From: Rattus norvegicus
Lineage: Eukaryota > Chordata > Mammalia > Rodentia > Muridae
Reading direction: 5' to 3'
NCBI RefSeq assembly: GCF_036323735.1
Contig: NC_086026.1
Span: 50,728,539-50,792,538, forward strand
Length of the DNA: 64,000 bases
Below the pieces are notes generated by a model. That model saw only the letters and a list, made by a program, of their open reading frames with translations. It did not search any database and was not told the DNA's origin. The stretch's first letter is position 1. Each line of letters opens with the position of its first letter. This document shows, in pieces, positions 49,646-60,660 of this stretch. Position numbers and translations under genes: made by a program.

Positions 49646-51429
49646 GTATGAGTTATTTATAAAAATCAGAAATCATCTCACACTACTTTGGAGATGGCCA
49701 AAATGGAAGGTTCTGTGGAGGAATGGGTTGTACAGAGGAGCGAAATGTCCTTGTTTGAGGAATCATGTGCTATATAGAACCCATCCTGTGGGGACTTGGC
49801 CAAGGAGACCTCATGACTTAATTACTTCTCAAACTCTATTCCACCCCAATCCCCACTGGCAACTCCTGAAGTGAAGAGGCAGAAAATATAAACCATAGCA
49901 ATGCGCTTTGCAAAATGCTGACAGATATCAGCCTCACCGTCTAGGTTGCTGTAGAAGAGTAGCTCATGTCCACTTTCCATTCTTAACTCTGATCAATGAA
50001 GTCCAGTAGCACTCCTTGAACTCATATTCTATCAGATCCTTCTGTAAGAGGTCTGCTCCCATGATGCAATAGATAGATGCATCAGTCACGTGTTTAGGTA
50101 GTGATTATTTACTTGGTAATCATTATTCAGCACCCTAGACCCTAGGTATTCATGGTCTCTGAACCATGGACCTGCCAATAATTTTAGCCTTTAAAAAATT
50201 AGGATAAATTTCAGACATCTTTCAAAGAATCTTTAGATTCTATGACAAAATGACTCACTATCCATTTTTGAGGTTTGGTTTTAATTATGAAGGGTAATAT
50301 AGAGCACACAAATAACACAGGAACTTTGGAATTAAAGCAGTGTGAGGACTCCAAAAGCACAGCGCACTGAGTCGTCCTAAATCCCTCTCATCGCTCCATG
50401 TTCCTGTGCCTACAAGAAAGGCCGGCGCTTCCTATGAAAGCCCACTCCACTGTCTGAACGTTAGCTTTTAAAACGCACTCTCGGTGTATCTGAGTCACAC
50501 TCCAAGGGATTCTCGGACCATTTCATTCACTGTCTCCTTAACCTTAGGAGACCCTTTTGTTACTTTTCAACTTTATACTCAAGGAAACTGGGGCTCTGCG
50601 TGAGTAAGTCACCGAAGCCCATTTCCTTAGTAAGTTAGGTAAGGATGACTGTTTCAGAGAGAGCAACCCCATAGGCTTGTCCCTTGGCTGAGCTCTTTCA
50701 GAAGCTCTGTATGGAGACTCAGCCTTTTTGGTTATGAATTTTCTCCATTTTTTAAAGCTCTCCTACATTAGAAGACTAATGGATTTTGCCTCCTAAAACT
50801 CAGATTTTTTTTGATGATACCAAGACTTGCCACTTTTGGATCCTGCCATTCTTAGAACCTGACAAGTGTCCCTTGGCTGTCAGTCACATGAATTTGACTG
50901 CATATATTCTTATTACCCCATCTCTGCCCAGAGCTGGAGAAGAATGTTTTATTGGTGATCTTCACATGTGTTTGTGTGTGGGGGGGAGCATATCTGTTCT
51001 AGTTATTATGCTATGACATGAAATCTAATTAAGCTATCAATGCATTAAATGTGAACCTGTACGCATAAGCATTTGGAGTGAGTGCTGAGAGAGTCCCTAC
51101 TCAATGATTTTAGTAACTACTAAAGTAGCAAAGTCAAATGACAGGCAGCCCTGTGTTTAAAGATGTGCAGGTGGTACCTGCAGATTCAGGACAGGTCACG
51201 TCAGGTCTGAAGAGTCCTCTTTGTGCCTCATTTCAGGCCACAGTGGCAGCTAAGGGTAAAGCAACTCTGCCATTGAAAGTGTTGTTCAAAAGCACCCAGG
51301 ACTTCAAAGCAAAGAGGCTGAATTCCAGAAAGGTTATGATTGTCCTAACAGACTCGGGTCAAGATCTGACACTTGTTACCTATAGCTGGAAAGGAGCTAC
51401 CCCAGCAGATATAAGGCACACAGTCTAAA
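49646..51429. other. mostly unique non-coding sequence
   Basis: No gene. A faint MIR core lies at 50570-50620 ('caaggaaactggggctctgc'). Confidence 0.5.
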
Positions 51430-51590
51430 GTTATTCTCTTAATTTGCCCATTTATTCTGCTGCGTCTTTTACGGCCAAATTTTTCATTTCAATGCAAATC
51501 ACTTGTCTATTTTTTTTAATTGCTTAACTTTTGGTGTCATAACCCAAAATGTTTATTGACAAGACCAATCTCAATAACCTCTATTGGGTT
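51430..51590 (-). mobile_element. L1 ORF2 fragment, downstream half of a split L1
   Basis: The minus strand translates, with stops, to an L1 ORF2 C-terminal stretch resembling 'DIG..K.F...TPK....KIDKW' of the family. It is the direct continuation of 52381-52935, so the two pieces are one L1 divided by the block between them. Confidence 0.65.
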
Positions 51591-52115
51591 TTATATTTAT
51601 TTTCAAATGATAAAATTGTATCAAAGGGATAAATAATCTGAGTCCTTACTCAGACAGTTCAAATACAAGCCCAACATGGCTGCCATCGTTTGAAGGGATT
51701 AGCCACCATGTGTTTTCACTTCCAGATACTCGACAATGTTCTCTGAGTCGTCAGAGAGAGAGAGAGGATGAAGGCTTTGATACTTGATCCATACGATCCT
51801 TCTTATCTCCAATGTAGCCAGCGATGTCTTGTGGACACAATAACTTCTCTACATCTAGATCAGGAACTCCAAACCCAAATTCACATTCTACGGCCTTAAT
51901 AATCTCCACTTGGTCTAAACTGTCTAGGCCCAGGTCCTTCGCAAAATGTGAATTTCCTGAGAGCTTTGCAGGGCCAGTCTTTCTATAGAATTCAAGCCAT
52001 CCAGCATCCAGCCTTTGCTTCCCTCTAATGTCAAAGGGGCGAATCGCTCACTGATGAGGCTCATGTGTGACCTTTCCAGACACCTCACAGCCTTGAGGAA
52101 GGGAGTACACCCACA
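51590..52115 (-). pseudogene. Ndufab1 processed pseudogene (mitochondrial acyl carrier protein)
   Basis: The parent protein is the mitochondrial acyl carrier protein. It carries growing fatty acids on a phosphopantetheine arm for lipoate synthesis and is also a subunit of respiratory complex I. On the minus strand, about 51798-51997 gives one open stretch that matches its carrier domain: KLSGNSHFAKDLGLD, then the SLDQVEII helix, then CPQDIAGYIGDKKD. The phosphopantetheine-accepting serine of the DSL motif is kept (codon 51919-51921). Upstream, PLTLEG at about 52030-52047 is in another frame, so there is a one-base deletion near 51997-52010. The normal ending after KKD is lost. There are no introns, and a minus-strand AATAAA lies at 51596-51601 at the 3' border, all typical of a retrocopy. 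Homology to the transit-peptide region beyond about 52110 is too worn to follow. It cannot make a working protein. Confidence 0.92.
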
Positions 52116-52380
52116 CTCAAGGTCATCTTAGGGTCAGTTAGCAAGAGCTGAAACAAGGAGCTTCCCAAGGCCTGCCTCTCTCTGGCACAAAGACAACTGA
52201 GAACAAACAGGAGCCCACTTCATAACAAGCTCTGTGACCGACCCAAGTTTGGTGAGAATCAGCAATGTGCATCGTTTCAAGAGTTGGCTAGTTTTTTGTT
52301 TTTTTTTTTAAAATTCCCTCAGCATGTGATCAGCTGGCCTACACAGGCTTTAATAAGCAATTGAAGTGGGTTCTGTTTGT
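52116..52380. other. unassigned part of the insert between the L1 halves
   Basis: This lies between the recognisable pseudogene and the resumed L1. It may be the worn 5' end of the retrocopy or a second insertion. A T-rich run at 52291-52309 would be an A-rich run on the minus strand. No gene. Confidence 0.4.
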
Positions 52381-52935
52381 TTCGGTTTGGTTTTGGTGTT
52401 TCTAGCGGCTTTATAGTTCCAGTCATTATATCTAAGTTTTACATGCTGGGTTGATTATGTATATAGTTTGTAATAAGGGTTCAATTCACTCTTCTGCATG
52501 TGTGTAAACAAATTTTCTAACCCTGTTGGCTGTCTGCCTGTGTGTGTCTGTCTACCTTTCTGTCTGTCTCTCTCCACTGTAAATTCTTTCCACCTTGTGA
52601 AAAGAATAAGTTTACCATAAGGCATAGATTTCTGGGCTTTCTCTTATGCTCCGTTTATCTATGCATCTGTATGTTTTAATGTAGAACCACAATGTTTGGA
52701 TTATTGTGGCTTTGTAGCATATTTTGAAATGACAAAGTATATTACCTCTGGCCTTGTTCTTCTTTTTCAATATTGCTTTGGGCATTTGGAATCCTCTGTG
52801 TTTCCTTATGAATTTCAGGGTTTCCATTTTTCTCATTCTGTGGTGGAATGCTGTTGGAGTTTTGATAGAGATTACATTGATCTGTGTATGTTTCTGCACA
52901 GGATGGGCATTTTAGCAGTGTTGTGATTTTGATAA
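52381..52935 (-). mobile_element. L1 ORF2 C-terminal fragment
   Basis: A 95-codon stretch at 52612-52899 on the minus strand is an uninterrupted piece of L1 ORF2p C-terminus: KAILKKKNKARGNIL, then CYKATIIQTLWFYIK, then CIDKRSIRESPEI. Family members show KAILRKKNKAGGI and ESPEINP at these points. Below 52612 the frame is broken but still L1-like. It resumes at 51430-51590 beyond the insert. Confidence 0.92.
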
Positions 52936-52949
52936 ATGGGTAAATTCTG

Positions 52950-53115
52950 TGTTCTCTCCATTGGAAAAGGCAAAAGAGAGAGAGGATGAAAGGAAAGGAG
53001 AAAGAGGGAGAGAGAAGCAGAAAAGCAAGGAGGGAGAGAGGAAAAAAGCAAGGAGAGAAAAGGAAGGAAGAGGAGGAAAAAGGAGAGAGACAGAGGAAGG
53101 AGAGGTAGGACGGAA
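52950..53115. repeat. GA-rich purine tract
   Basis: About 165 bases, almost all A and G on the plus strand (GAGAG, GGAAGG and AAAGGA units). Lys/Glu/Arg-rich frames here are compositional. Confidence 0.93.
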
Positions 53116-53231
53116 GCAAGCGCATGGCCATTGATAATTAGTTTAGTTTGATCATTTTACAATGCATGTATACATGACAGAACATCAAACTGTATACTCT
53201 AAATGCATACAGTTCACAAAACCAGTGGCGG

Positions 53232-53240
53232 ACACACACA

Positions 53241-53336
<96 letters not shown>

Positions 53337-53376
53337 CAGAGAAACAAAGAGACAGAAACAGAGACACACAGAGAGT
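53232..53376. repeat. compound (CA)n-(GA)n microsatellite
   Basis: (CA)13 runs directly into about 22 GA units, then a decaying mix of GACA, GAGACA and AAAGA units to 53376. The long repetitive Arg/Glu and Ser/Leu frames on both strands are artefacts. Confidence 0.97.
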
Positions 53377-53983
53377 GTATGTGTGTTTATAGGCAACCCA
53401 TATTTCTGAATCACCATCCCAAAGAATCTGGTTCATATCTGGGTGGGTCCCAGGAATCTTAATGGTTACTCAGCTTCCCAGGGGACTTGGCTGGGTGGTC
53501 CTGGGGCTGCACTTGAAGAAACACTCCTCTGGAATCTCAGCCCCTGAACTTTCTAGCCTTGTTACTTCCCAAAGGATGATGTGGCCTCACTCCACTCAAA
53601 TGTCCAAACAGTACATAAGATTCCTTGTGATTCATACTTGTGTCCTTATTTTCTGACTCAACAATTAATTCCTGGTTGGGTCCGTCATTGAGCAATTTTC
53701 TTTTGCTCAGTCAGTCGGCCCCTCTTCAGTGTGCCAGACACTGGAGAGACAGGCCCAGCCCTCCCTCCCCACAGAACAGCAATAGCAATAAGGATGATTT
53801 TTCTAACACGCTGTGTGTACAGTCCATGCAGTTTATGCTACTGGCCTATTTGATCTTCTGCTGTTCAGTATCCTGTTCTTAACAAGAAGAAAATCTGAGA
53901 ATATAAACAGAGGATCTGCATCTCATTATTTTTACCCTTAATGTGTCTTCAAGTTCTTTGTGTCTGTCCTTTTTCTTTTAATT

Positions 53984-53984
<1 letters not shown>
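53377..53984. other. unique non-coding sequence
   Basis: No gene or repeat recognised. Confidence 0.5.

Positions 53985-54034
<50 letters not shown>
53985..54034. repeat. (TC)n microsatellite
   Basis: About 24 uninterrupted TC units, abutting an antisense B1. Confidence 0.98.
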
Positions 54035-54035
<1 letters not shown>

Positions 54036-54158
54036 CAAAACAGTGCTCATGTATTTTAGGCAAGCCCAGGTCTTACCGTGCAACCTTGGATGGCCTCAAA
54101 CTCATAGCAATCCTCCTGTCTCAGCCTCTAAACTTCTGAGATTACAGTGTGTCCTACC
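54035..54158 (-). repeat. B1-family SINE
   Basis: 'ccttggatggcctcaaactc', 'gcaatcctcctgtctcagcc' and 'ttctgagattacagtgtgtc' are antisense B1 blocks in order. Confidence 0.82.
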
Positions 54159-54623
54159 ATTAATGGCCCAGTCTTTTTTCATAATGACTACAGAGTATCC
54201 CACCATGGAGTTGCTGTTTTGTCTTTGGTCATCATTCTATTGATGAATTTGCTTGTCACCTGTTACAAATAGTCCCATTATAAACTTCAGAGCAAATATG
54301 ATATACTCTTCTTTTAGACGATGAGTTGAGAGAAGGTAGTGATCCTGCCCAGGGCTTCATGACACTAACATAGTCCTACCTGCCTCAACGCTAGCAGTTC
54401 ATTCTTCATGTGTTGCTATCTCCTAGTGATTGTAACCGGCTAAGTACTGGACTCTATGGGAATTACAACCCCCCACCAACCTGACTTCTCCTGGGACCTC
54501 AAGTTCACCTGAGGAGTGCCAATGGAATAGAATCTGGAATAGGGGGAGGAAACTGCTCTAGAAAGACGTGTTGTCTGATTACAAACTCACCATTCATGTT
54601 GACCATCACTGGAGGAAGCAAAT
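54159..54623. other. unique non-coding sequence
   Basis: No feature recognised. Confidence 0.5.
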
Positions 54624-54634
54624 TGTGTGTGTGT

Positions 54635-54687
<53 letters not shown>

Positions 54688-54803
54688 AGAGAGACAGAGA
54701 CAGAGACAGAGAGAGACACAGAGAGATGCAGAGAGACAGAGAGACAGAGAAAGAGATAGAAAGGGAAAGGAAGAGGGAGAGTGAGAGGGAGAGGGAGAGG
54801 GGG
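54624..54803. repeat. compound (TG)n-(GA)n microsatellite
   Basis: TG run with one TATG interruption, then a direct switch at about 54665 to (GA)n, GACA and GGGAGA units through 54803. All frames here are compositional. Confidence 0.97.
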
Positions 54804-55418
54804 GATTAAATCCTGAAAAGATGGCATGACATCTTCATGTGAGGATTCTTAAAGCATTTTGTATGTGTCTGAAAACCACCAGAGTACTAAGCTAGTGAGC
54901 ACAGTGTAAATAAACACTTACCCCATTTGGCAGCTTCAGTAGAACCTTGGAAGTGAGTGGGCGATGGGGTCCTGTGTCTGTGGCAAGCAAAGATATTTGC
55001 CCTTTTAATAGCTCGACTTCTTCCTTTTAAATGAAGAAAGTAATATCTGGTGCCTGCCCACTTGACAGGATGTTACAAGGCTTGGCTAATTTCTGTAAAT
55101 GTTTTGAGCTCCTCTGAGGTATGTGTTCTGTAAATAGGGGGTATTAATAGCAGCCATCAGAACAGAAACAAAACCGAATTGAGCTGCAGTCATTTTCTGG
55201 GAAAGAAATACAGACACTGTAAAGCATAAAGCCTGTGTGAGATCCACGGCATTGGCCCTTCCTTAAGAGGCAGCCTGGGTTTCATATAGGACATGGCGAC
55301 AGCCTAGGCCCCCATCTCCAGTGGGAAAATGAGCTGGATTTTCTAACATTTAATTTCCCAGATGATTGTTGTGATTAAGAGCCCATCTGGCGCAGCCTAT
55401 TTGTGAGGTGTTTGTGGT

Positions 55419-55419
<1 letters not shown>
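54804..55419. other. unique non-coding sequence with a MIR
   Basis: No gene. A MIR fragment covers about 55015-55160. The following 55160-55400 is low in repeats and could be conserved. Confidence 0.5.
55015..55160 (+). repeat. MIR SINE fragment
   Basis: 'agaaagtaatatctggtgcc', 'caggatgttacaaggcttgg' and a tail 'ctgtaaataggggg' are worn but ordered like MIR. Confidence 0.55.

Positions 55420-55459
<40 letters not shown>
55420..55459. repeat. (GT)n microsatellite
   Basis: 19 uninterrupted GT units. Confidence 0.98.
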
Positions 55460-55461
<2 letters not shown>

Positions 55462-57208
55462 CACACAGGGAGGTGGGGATCTAGTAAGCCAGAAGTCTAA
55501 CCAAATGGAAGAGAAAATACACAGTGCAGACAGTATCATTCCCAAACTCTTTGCAAAGATGTTGAAACAAGAATGTCATTACCTTCACATTAGGGAGGCC
55601 AGTCAGCCATATGCCGTAATAAAGGCAGTTATGGGAGGTTCATTCTCTCTCTCAGGGCTTCCTTGCTAGCTTGGAGATTATTTATTGATGCCTTTGTTTG
55701 TCAGCCATGGCTCCAAGAGAGAGGCCAAGAACTGCTAAGAGGAAAATTCAGCTCTTCGTTCGGAGAGCCATATAGCAATGGATACGTGTCAACTGCAAGC
55801 TTACTCCTGCATGTGCATCAGGATAGTCATTCAGGTGCAGGACCCTAGATTTTTGTCATCCACTCGAATATATTATCCCCCTCCCCACACACAAAGAAAG
55901 CTATGAGCAGAGAGTTGGGGCAGACATATGTTACTGTTCACATCTTCACAGCCCCTTCAGTGGGAGGGCAGCTCCTAAACCCATCAGCAGGCAATCCTAG
56001 TTCCTAAGCACTAATAGGTCTTACAGATGTGTAGACAGTAAGGAAGGTCCTCATGCCCAGCTGAACTCTGGGTAGAATGTCTCATAATTTCTGTTACTCA
56101 AGGGGTCTTGTGTAAACCCGTTCCAGACAGAGTTTTTATTGTGTTTTATTTCCAACTCCTAACCAGGTTTTACCCCTTGGAGGTCAAGCCAGTAAGGCTC
56201 CTTGAAAAAAAAATCTCTCCATTGGTAATAGAGGTAGAACCTCCCGTCTGCTGTGGTCACCACTTCTGTCCAGGGCTTTGGGTACACAAGGAAAACTCAT
56301 CAGTGACTTGATATGTACACACAGGTCACTGAGAAACATCTGGTAGCTTTGACCCTTCATGTCCACTTACCACATGCACTGAAAGTGGGGTGTGGCTATA
56401 GAAGACATTTGAAGTCCTCCCCTGTGACAAGGATAATGCTCTAACTTCAGGAGGGCCTGTGAGCCCAGTGAAAGACAGATGGGTGGCCAGCGTTCATTGA
56501 CTAGAAGACCTGCATCTTTATAGACAAGATGCTGACTCGTTCATTGGTTAGAAGACCTGAAATTTATAGATAAGATGTTGTTTCCTTGGGGATAATGTTG
56601 ACAAACAGCCTTTGTTTTCATATTTGAAATGTAGAGATAAGGTCATTTATCCCACAGGTAGATATCCATACCCAAATTCCCTGTAAAGGCTCCCACCTTT
56701 ATTCTTTGGAAGGTACATTTCATAGCCCATTATATGAGCTCATCAGAGAACTTTAGATCAAGAAGTCTCTGATGTGGTTATTTTTAAGGCTTGGTGTCAG
56801 AAAAGGGGATTTTCCCATCAACCCTTGGCAGAAGCTTTCCCTCCTTATTGGGGCAATAGTCCATTAGTGAACTCATATCTTTACAGTGAGAAGGTTGCAG
56901 CTGGGCTAAAGCCTCTTAGGACCCAGAGGTTCCTGGCTCCTCTGACTGTAACAGTGTTCTCAGTAAAGGACCAGCCCCCTGCCCTTAATTCTGTTCTGTC
57001 ATTCCAGTCTTCCCTTCTAGAAGAGGGAGCTAGGCAGCTTCACTGCTGTCCCTTGCTGTCCCCAACATTGCCAGATCCTCTCCAGGCATTGCAAGAGAAG
57101 TGGCCATACTCAGGAGGAGGTCTTTGTTGTAAAAAAAATATGTATTTTCTGAACCATGGCTAAAATTAATAAATTTGGAGACTTCAGCTACGCAAAACCT
57201 CTACAATT
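55460..57208. other. unique non-coding sequence
   Basis: No gene. A 129-codon plus-strand frame at 56774-57163 has no family resemblance. Two partly similar blocks near 56485-56580 ('cattgactagaagacctgca' and 'cattggttagaagacctgaa') look like a short local duplication. Confidence 0.5.
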
Positions 57209-57442
57209 ATGTATGTATGTATGAATGTATGTATGTATGAATGTATGTATGAATGTATGTATGTATGAATGTATGAAGGTATGTATGTATGAATGTATGT
57301 ATGTATGAATGTATGTATGTATGAATGTATGTATGTATGAATGTATGTATGTATGAATGTATGTATGAATGTATGTATGTATGAATGTATGAATGTATGT
57401 ATGTATGAAGGTATGTATGTATGAATGTATGTATGTATGTAT
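57209..57442. repeat. (ATGT)n / ATGA tetranucleotide array with higher-order pattern
   Basis: About 230 bases of ATGT units broken by ATGA every second or third unit, giving mixed 8- and 12-base periods, with two AAGG variants. Open minus-strand frames full of HTYIHS-type repeats follow from the period and are not proteins. Confidence 0.97.
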
Positions 57443-59059
57443 TTGCCTTTCACATATACATAGCCATCCATAGCTATACATCTCACAGTGATAGGAATTG
57501 TTTGGTTCTTTTTTTTAACTAGTCTGCATATCCAAAGGGTTATGTGAATGACATTTATATAGAAATTATGTCTCTAAGATAAAATTATACTTCTTTATTA
57601 GACAGAATGTCCAGAGACGAGATAGTCATGAAAACTTATTTTCAGGCACCTCCGAACGCCTTCTACTGGAAGTTTCTGACTATCTTCTCCTCAGGGTCAC
57701 ACGAAAGACTGAGACATGGCGACACGAGGAAGCTCAGGGTTAAATGGAAATGACAAAAATCTCATTACTGTCAGCCTTCTTCTTCTGTGGTTGATTAACA
57801 CACTGCTGATTCGTAAAACTTCTTCCTACTGCGACTGCAAGCAAGTTTAGAATCTTTCCGCAAATCAGTTTAAATTGATAAAAAAGTGACTTCCTTTAAA
57901 ACCAAAGGATGAAGCTGGCGTCAGAATTCTTCAAAGTACCCCGAAGATGTTTCAAGAGTGGCTTACTGTCATCCGCCCTTTACATGGGCTGTGAGACTTC
58001 CCACACGCTCCACCCGTATCTGTCTACCAACCTCAAAATACTCCACCAGAGGAAATGGAAACACGGTCCTCCTTTTATAAGCCATCCATGAGGTGATGTC
58101 TGGTCCACATTAAATGTCACCAATAAATTATTTATGTGAGATGAGAATACAAATTTGATTGCAGGAGTGCTTAGTTCTGCCTAAGAATAACACTTGAACT
58201 CTTCCTGGGGGAATGAGTCATTTTTAAATTATCAGCTAATAACCATTTGATTTAAGTATATATAGAAAACAAGTTCCAAGGGACAATATGAACTTGATGT
58301 GCTCTCTGTTTCCCATTTGGAATTTGCTCTCAGTCTTGTGTGCCAAGACAAAGAAAAACCCAGTTAGCTTGAACAGCTACCTCATGTAACAGACATACAT
58401 GCATTCTGAGATTCTATATTCCAGACTGGCAAGCCTGTGACCTGCTGTCACTGGAGATCAGAGGTAGAGGACTGCACGATTGCACTTGCTTGACTAGAAT
58501 ATAGGACCCTTTCAACCTTGACTGATCTCTGATGCCAATCTCAATATGACCAATTGGGTGCTTCATCATCTTTGACACTCTCCAACCTGTTGGCTGCAGG
58601 AGTACCTGCGGCTAGCGTGTCCTGTACCCTAGGATTCCAGGCGACCTACGATAGTTGACCAACATGAGAAGTAGAAAAAACCACGAAGGGCCCTCTGGTT
58701 CCTTCAGCCAAACCTAGGAATCTGAATCCCACTCTTGTCATAAAAATAATGCCTGAACTTTAGAAAGACTTGGCCTTTCTTTGTGTTGACTTCCGGTCCA
58801 ATGTGGAGTCACTGGGTTTAAGAGAGAATAGCTGGATGATGTGAAAATATTTTGCAATCTGAAGCTTTAGTTCATGCAAGACAGGAAAGTGGAGTGTTCC
58901 ATTTCTCAGCCTGTACCCCGCCCATGAGAGTAAATCTCAGAGTGGACTAAAGAAAGGTTGGCTTATACAGTGAGAAAAAGTTGCAGTCTTTGTCCACAAG
59001 GTTAATAGTGACAGGTTTGATGGTAAGCACTCAAGCCTATTTGTAAACCCGCACGGGTT
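57443..59059. other. unique non-coding sequence, possible regulatory DNA
   Basis: No gene or clear repeat. An exact AP-1-type site TGAGTCA lies at 58214-58220 in an AT-rich setting. I cannot judge conservation by eye. Confidence 0.45.
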
Positions 59060-59617
59060 TTAGTCTCTTTTCCGTTGCTATGATAAAATACCCTGACGAA
59101 AACAACTTAAGGAGGAAAAGCTTCGTTTGGTTTACAGCCCCAGGTTGTAGTTCACGATGGCAGGAAATTCACACCAGCAGATATTCGATGTAGCTGGTCA
59201 CATTGCATCTGCCATCAAAAAGGAAAAAACCATGAATGCTTGAGGGTACTCAGTTCTCTTTCTGTGTGTACATACTCCAGGATCCGAGACAGGGAAAAGT
59301 GGCCCCAACAGGGGGCAAGTTCTTCCTATGAGTTAACATAATCAAGATGATCTTGGGGCTGGAGAGGTGACTTGGTGATTAGGGGCTTTTGCAAATCATA
59401 CAAAGGACCCAAGTTCAATTCCCAGCACCCATGTTGGATGACTCACAATTGTGTATAATGCCAGATCCGGGGGTCTTTGGGCTCTACAGATACCTACACG
59501 CAGACACATAATTGTAAATGAAATTAAGTCTTTCAAAAATGATAATCCCCTACAGATATGCCATGAAACCCATCTCCCAGTGTTTCTAGATTCTATCAAG
59601 TTGACAATTAACCCTCA
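59060..59617 (+). repeat. rodent medium-copy interspersed repeat, split by a B2
   Basis: 'ttagtctcttttccgttgct', 'gatgatcttggggctgg' (junction), then after the inserted B2 'cccctacagatatgccatga' and the family end 'caagttgacaattaaccctc'. Same family as the copies at 22.2 and 31.2 kb. Confidence 0.82.
59352..59535 (+). repeat. B2 SINE nested in an older repeat
   Basis: 'ggggctggagaggtgacttg' head, 'cccaagttcaattcccagca' B-box region, 'gatgactcacaattgtgtat' body and an A-rich end. Short flanking duplications of about 8 bp ('aagatgat' and 'aaaatgat') mark the insertion. Confidence 0.88.
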
Positions 59618-60189
59618 CAGTGCATATATATGAATATGCATTTATAGCCATGTTCAAAATAGAAGTTGAGGTACGTTATTGTTTGACATACATCTGAATA
59701 GCATCTTAGTTTGTCAGCCACCCTTAATCGTTCTCTTGTCTCTTCCCATATTTCAGAGAATTTTCCAATATAATGTGAAAACCGCCTTCTTTGCAATTCG
59801 AAAGGTATCTGAATTCACTGTGTACTCATCACTGGGACTCCCCTTAAGGCTACCCGGCCATGTTGACCCTTTGCTTACTAATATCTTTTCCTCAAAAGAT
59901 TAGCACAGAGTTGGAGTGAGGGCAGGTGGCAGTGGAATGAAATATATCTCACACGTCTTCTGTTGTTTGGGGAATTTCGGAAAGCAATAAGCTAAGCTAT
60001 CGAGGAAAGCATTTCCGGGCCGTAGATGCGGGAAAGGAACCTCACTTCAGAAATGGGGATTGTGCCGATCCTGTCCATGAGTTCTTCCTCTCTTTGCTGA
60101 TACAGGTCTGTGCAGCACTCTGGCAAATATATTTTTTCCACATTAAGGGTAAGCAACCCACTCAGCCCCAGCAGGAGGGACAAATGTGC
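59618..60189. other. unassigned sequence
   Basis: No gene recognised. The first half of a 176-codon minus-strand frame (59992-60522) falls here. The same region may be the worn 5' part of the following L1 3' UTR. Confidence 0.4.
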
Positions 60190-60660
60190 TAACAGGCCAC
60201 TGGGTAGGATTTTCTGGGGTTCTGACCACTGCAGCTTCAAGGAAAGATGAAGGAAAAGGGTCCATGGTTGCCCAAGCAAGGCCTGGATAAGGATGGATTC
60301 CAGAAGACAGGTTAACATGGAGGCAGGAAAGCCCACAGGGAACAGGTGACTAAGGATGCTGGGAGGGGGATAAACAGTCTTCTCCAGGAAAGGGCACACC
60401 AACTGCTTATCCAAGGTCAGATGATCACCCCTGAAAACAGCCATACAAGTGACATTAATACGGAGGAGAAAGCAGACTGTATTTATGTATTTAGGAGTGG
60501 GCGTGTCTTTGTGTGTATACACTCATAACAACAATGGAAAAGACGTCACGAATTTGAAAGAGAATAAGTTGGGGGTATGCGGGGAGGTTGGAGAGAGGAA
60601 GGAAGGAGAAGGAGAAAATGATATAATTATATTATAATCTCAAAAAACATCTTAAAAATT
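60190..60660 (+). mobile_element. L1 3' UTR fragment (Lx-type rodent LINE-1)
   Basis: I recognise the old rodent L1 3' UTR: 'ccatggttgcccaagcaagg', 'gaggcaggaaagcccacagg', 'ggggataaacagtcttctcc', 'gatcacccctgaaaacagcc', then 'cacgaatttgaaagagaata' and the final 'taattatattataatctcaa' with a short A-rich tail. There is no ORF2. It lies on the opposite strand to the other L1 pieces in the window. Confidence 0.85.

Noticed and set aside
53138..53436. Arg/Glu-rich and Ser/Leu-rich frames
   Set aside because: They are translations of the CA-GA microsatellite.
57184..57486. His/Thr/Tyr/Ile-rich repeat proteins of about 100 residues
   Set aside because: They are translations of the ATGT/ATGA array.
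59992..60522. 176-codon minus-strand frame as a gene
   Set aside because: Its 5' half is the reverse of recognisable rodent L1 3' UTR. No protein family match is apparent.
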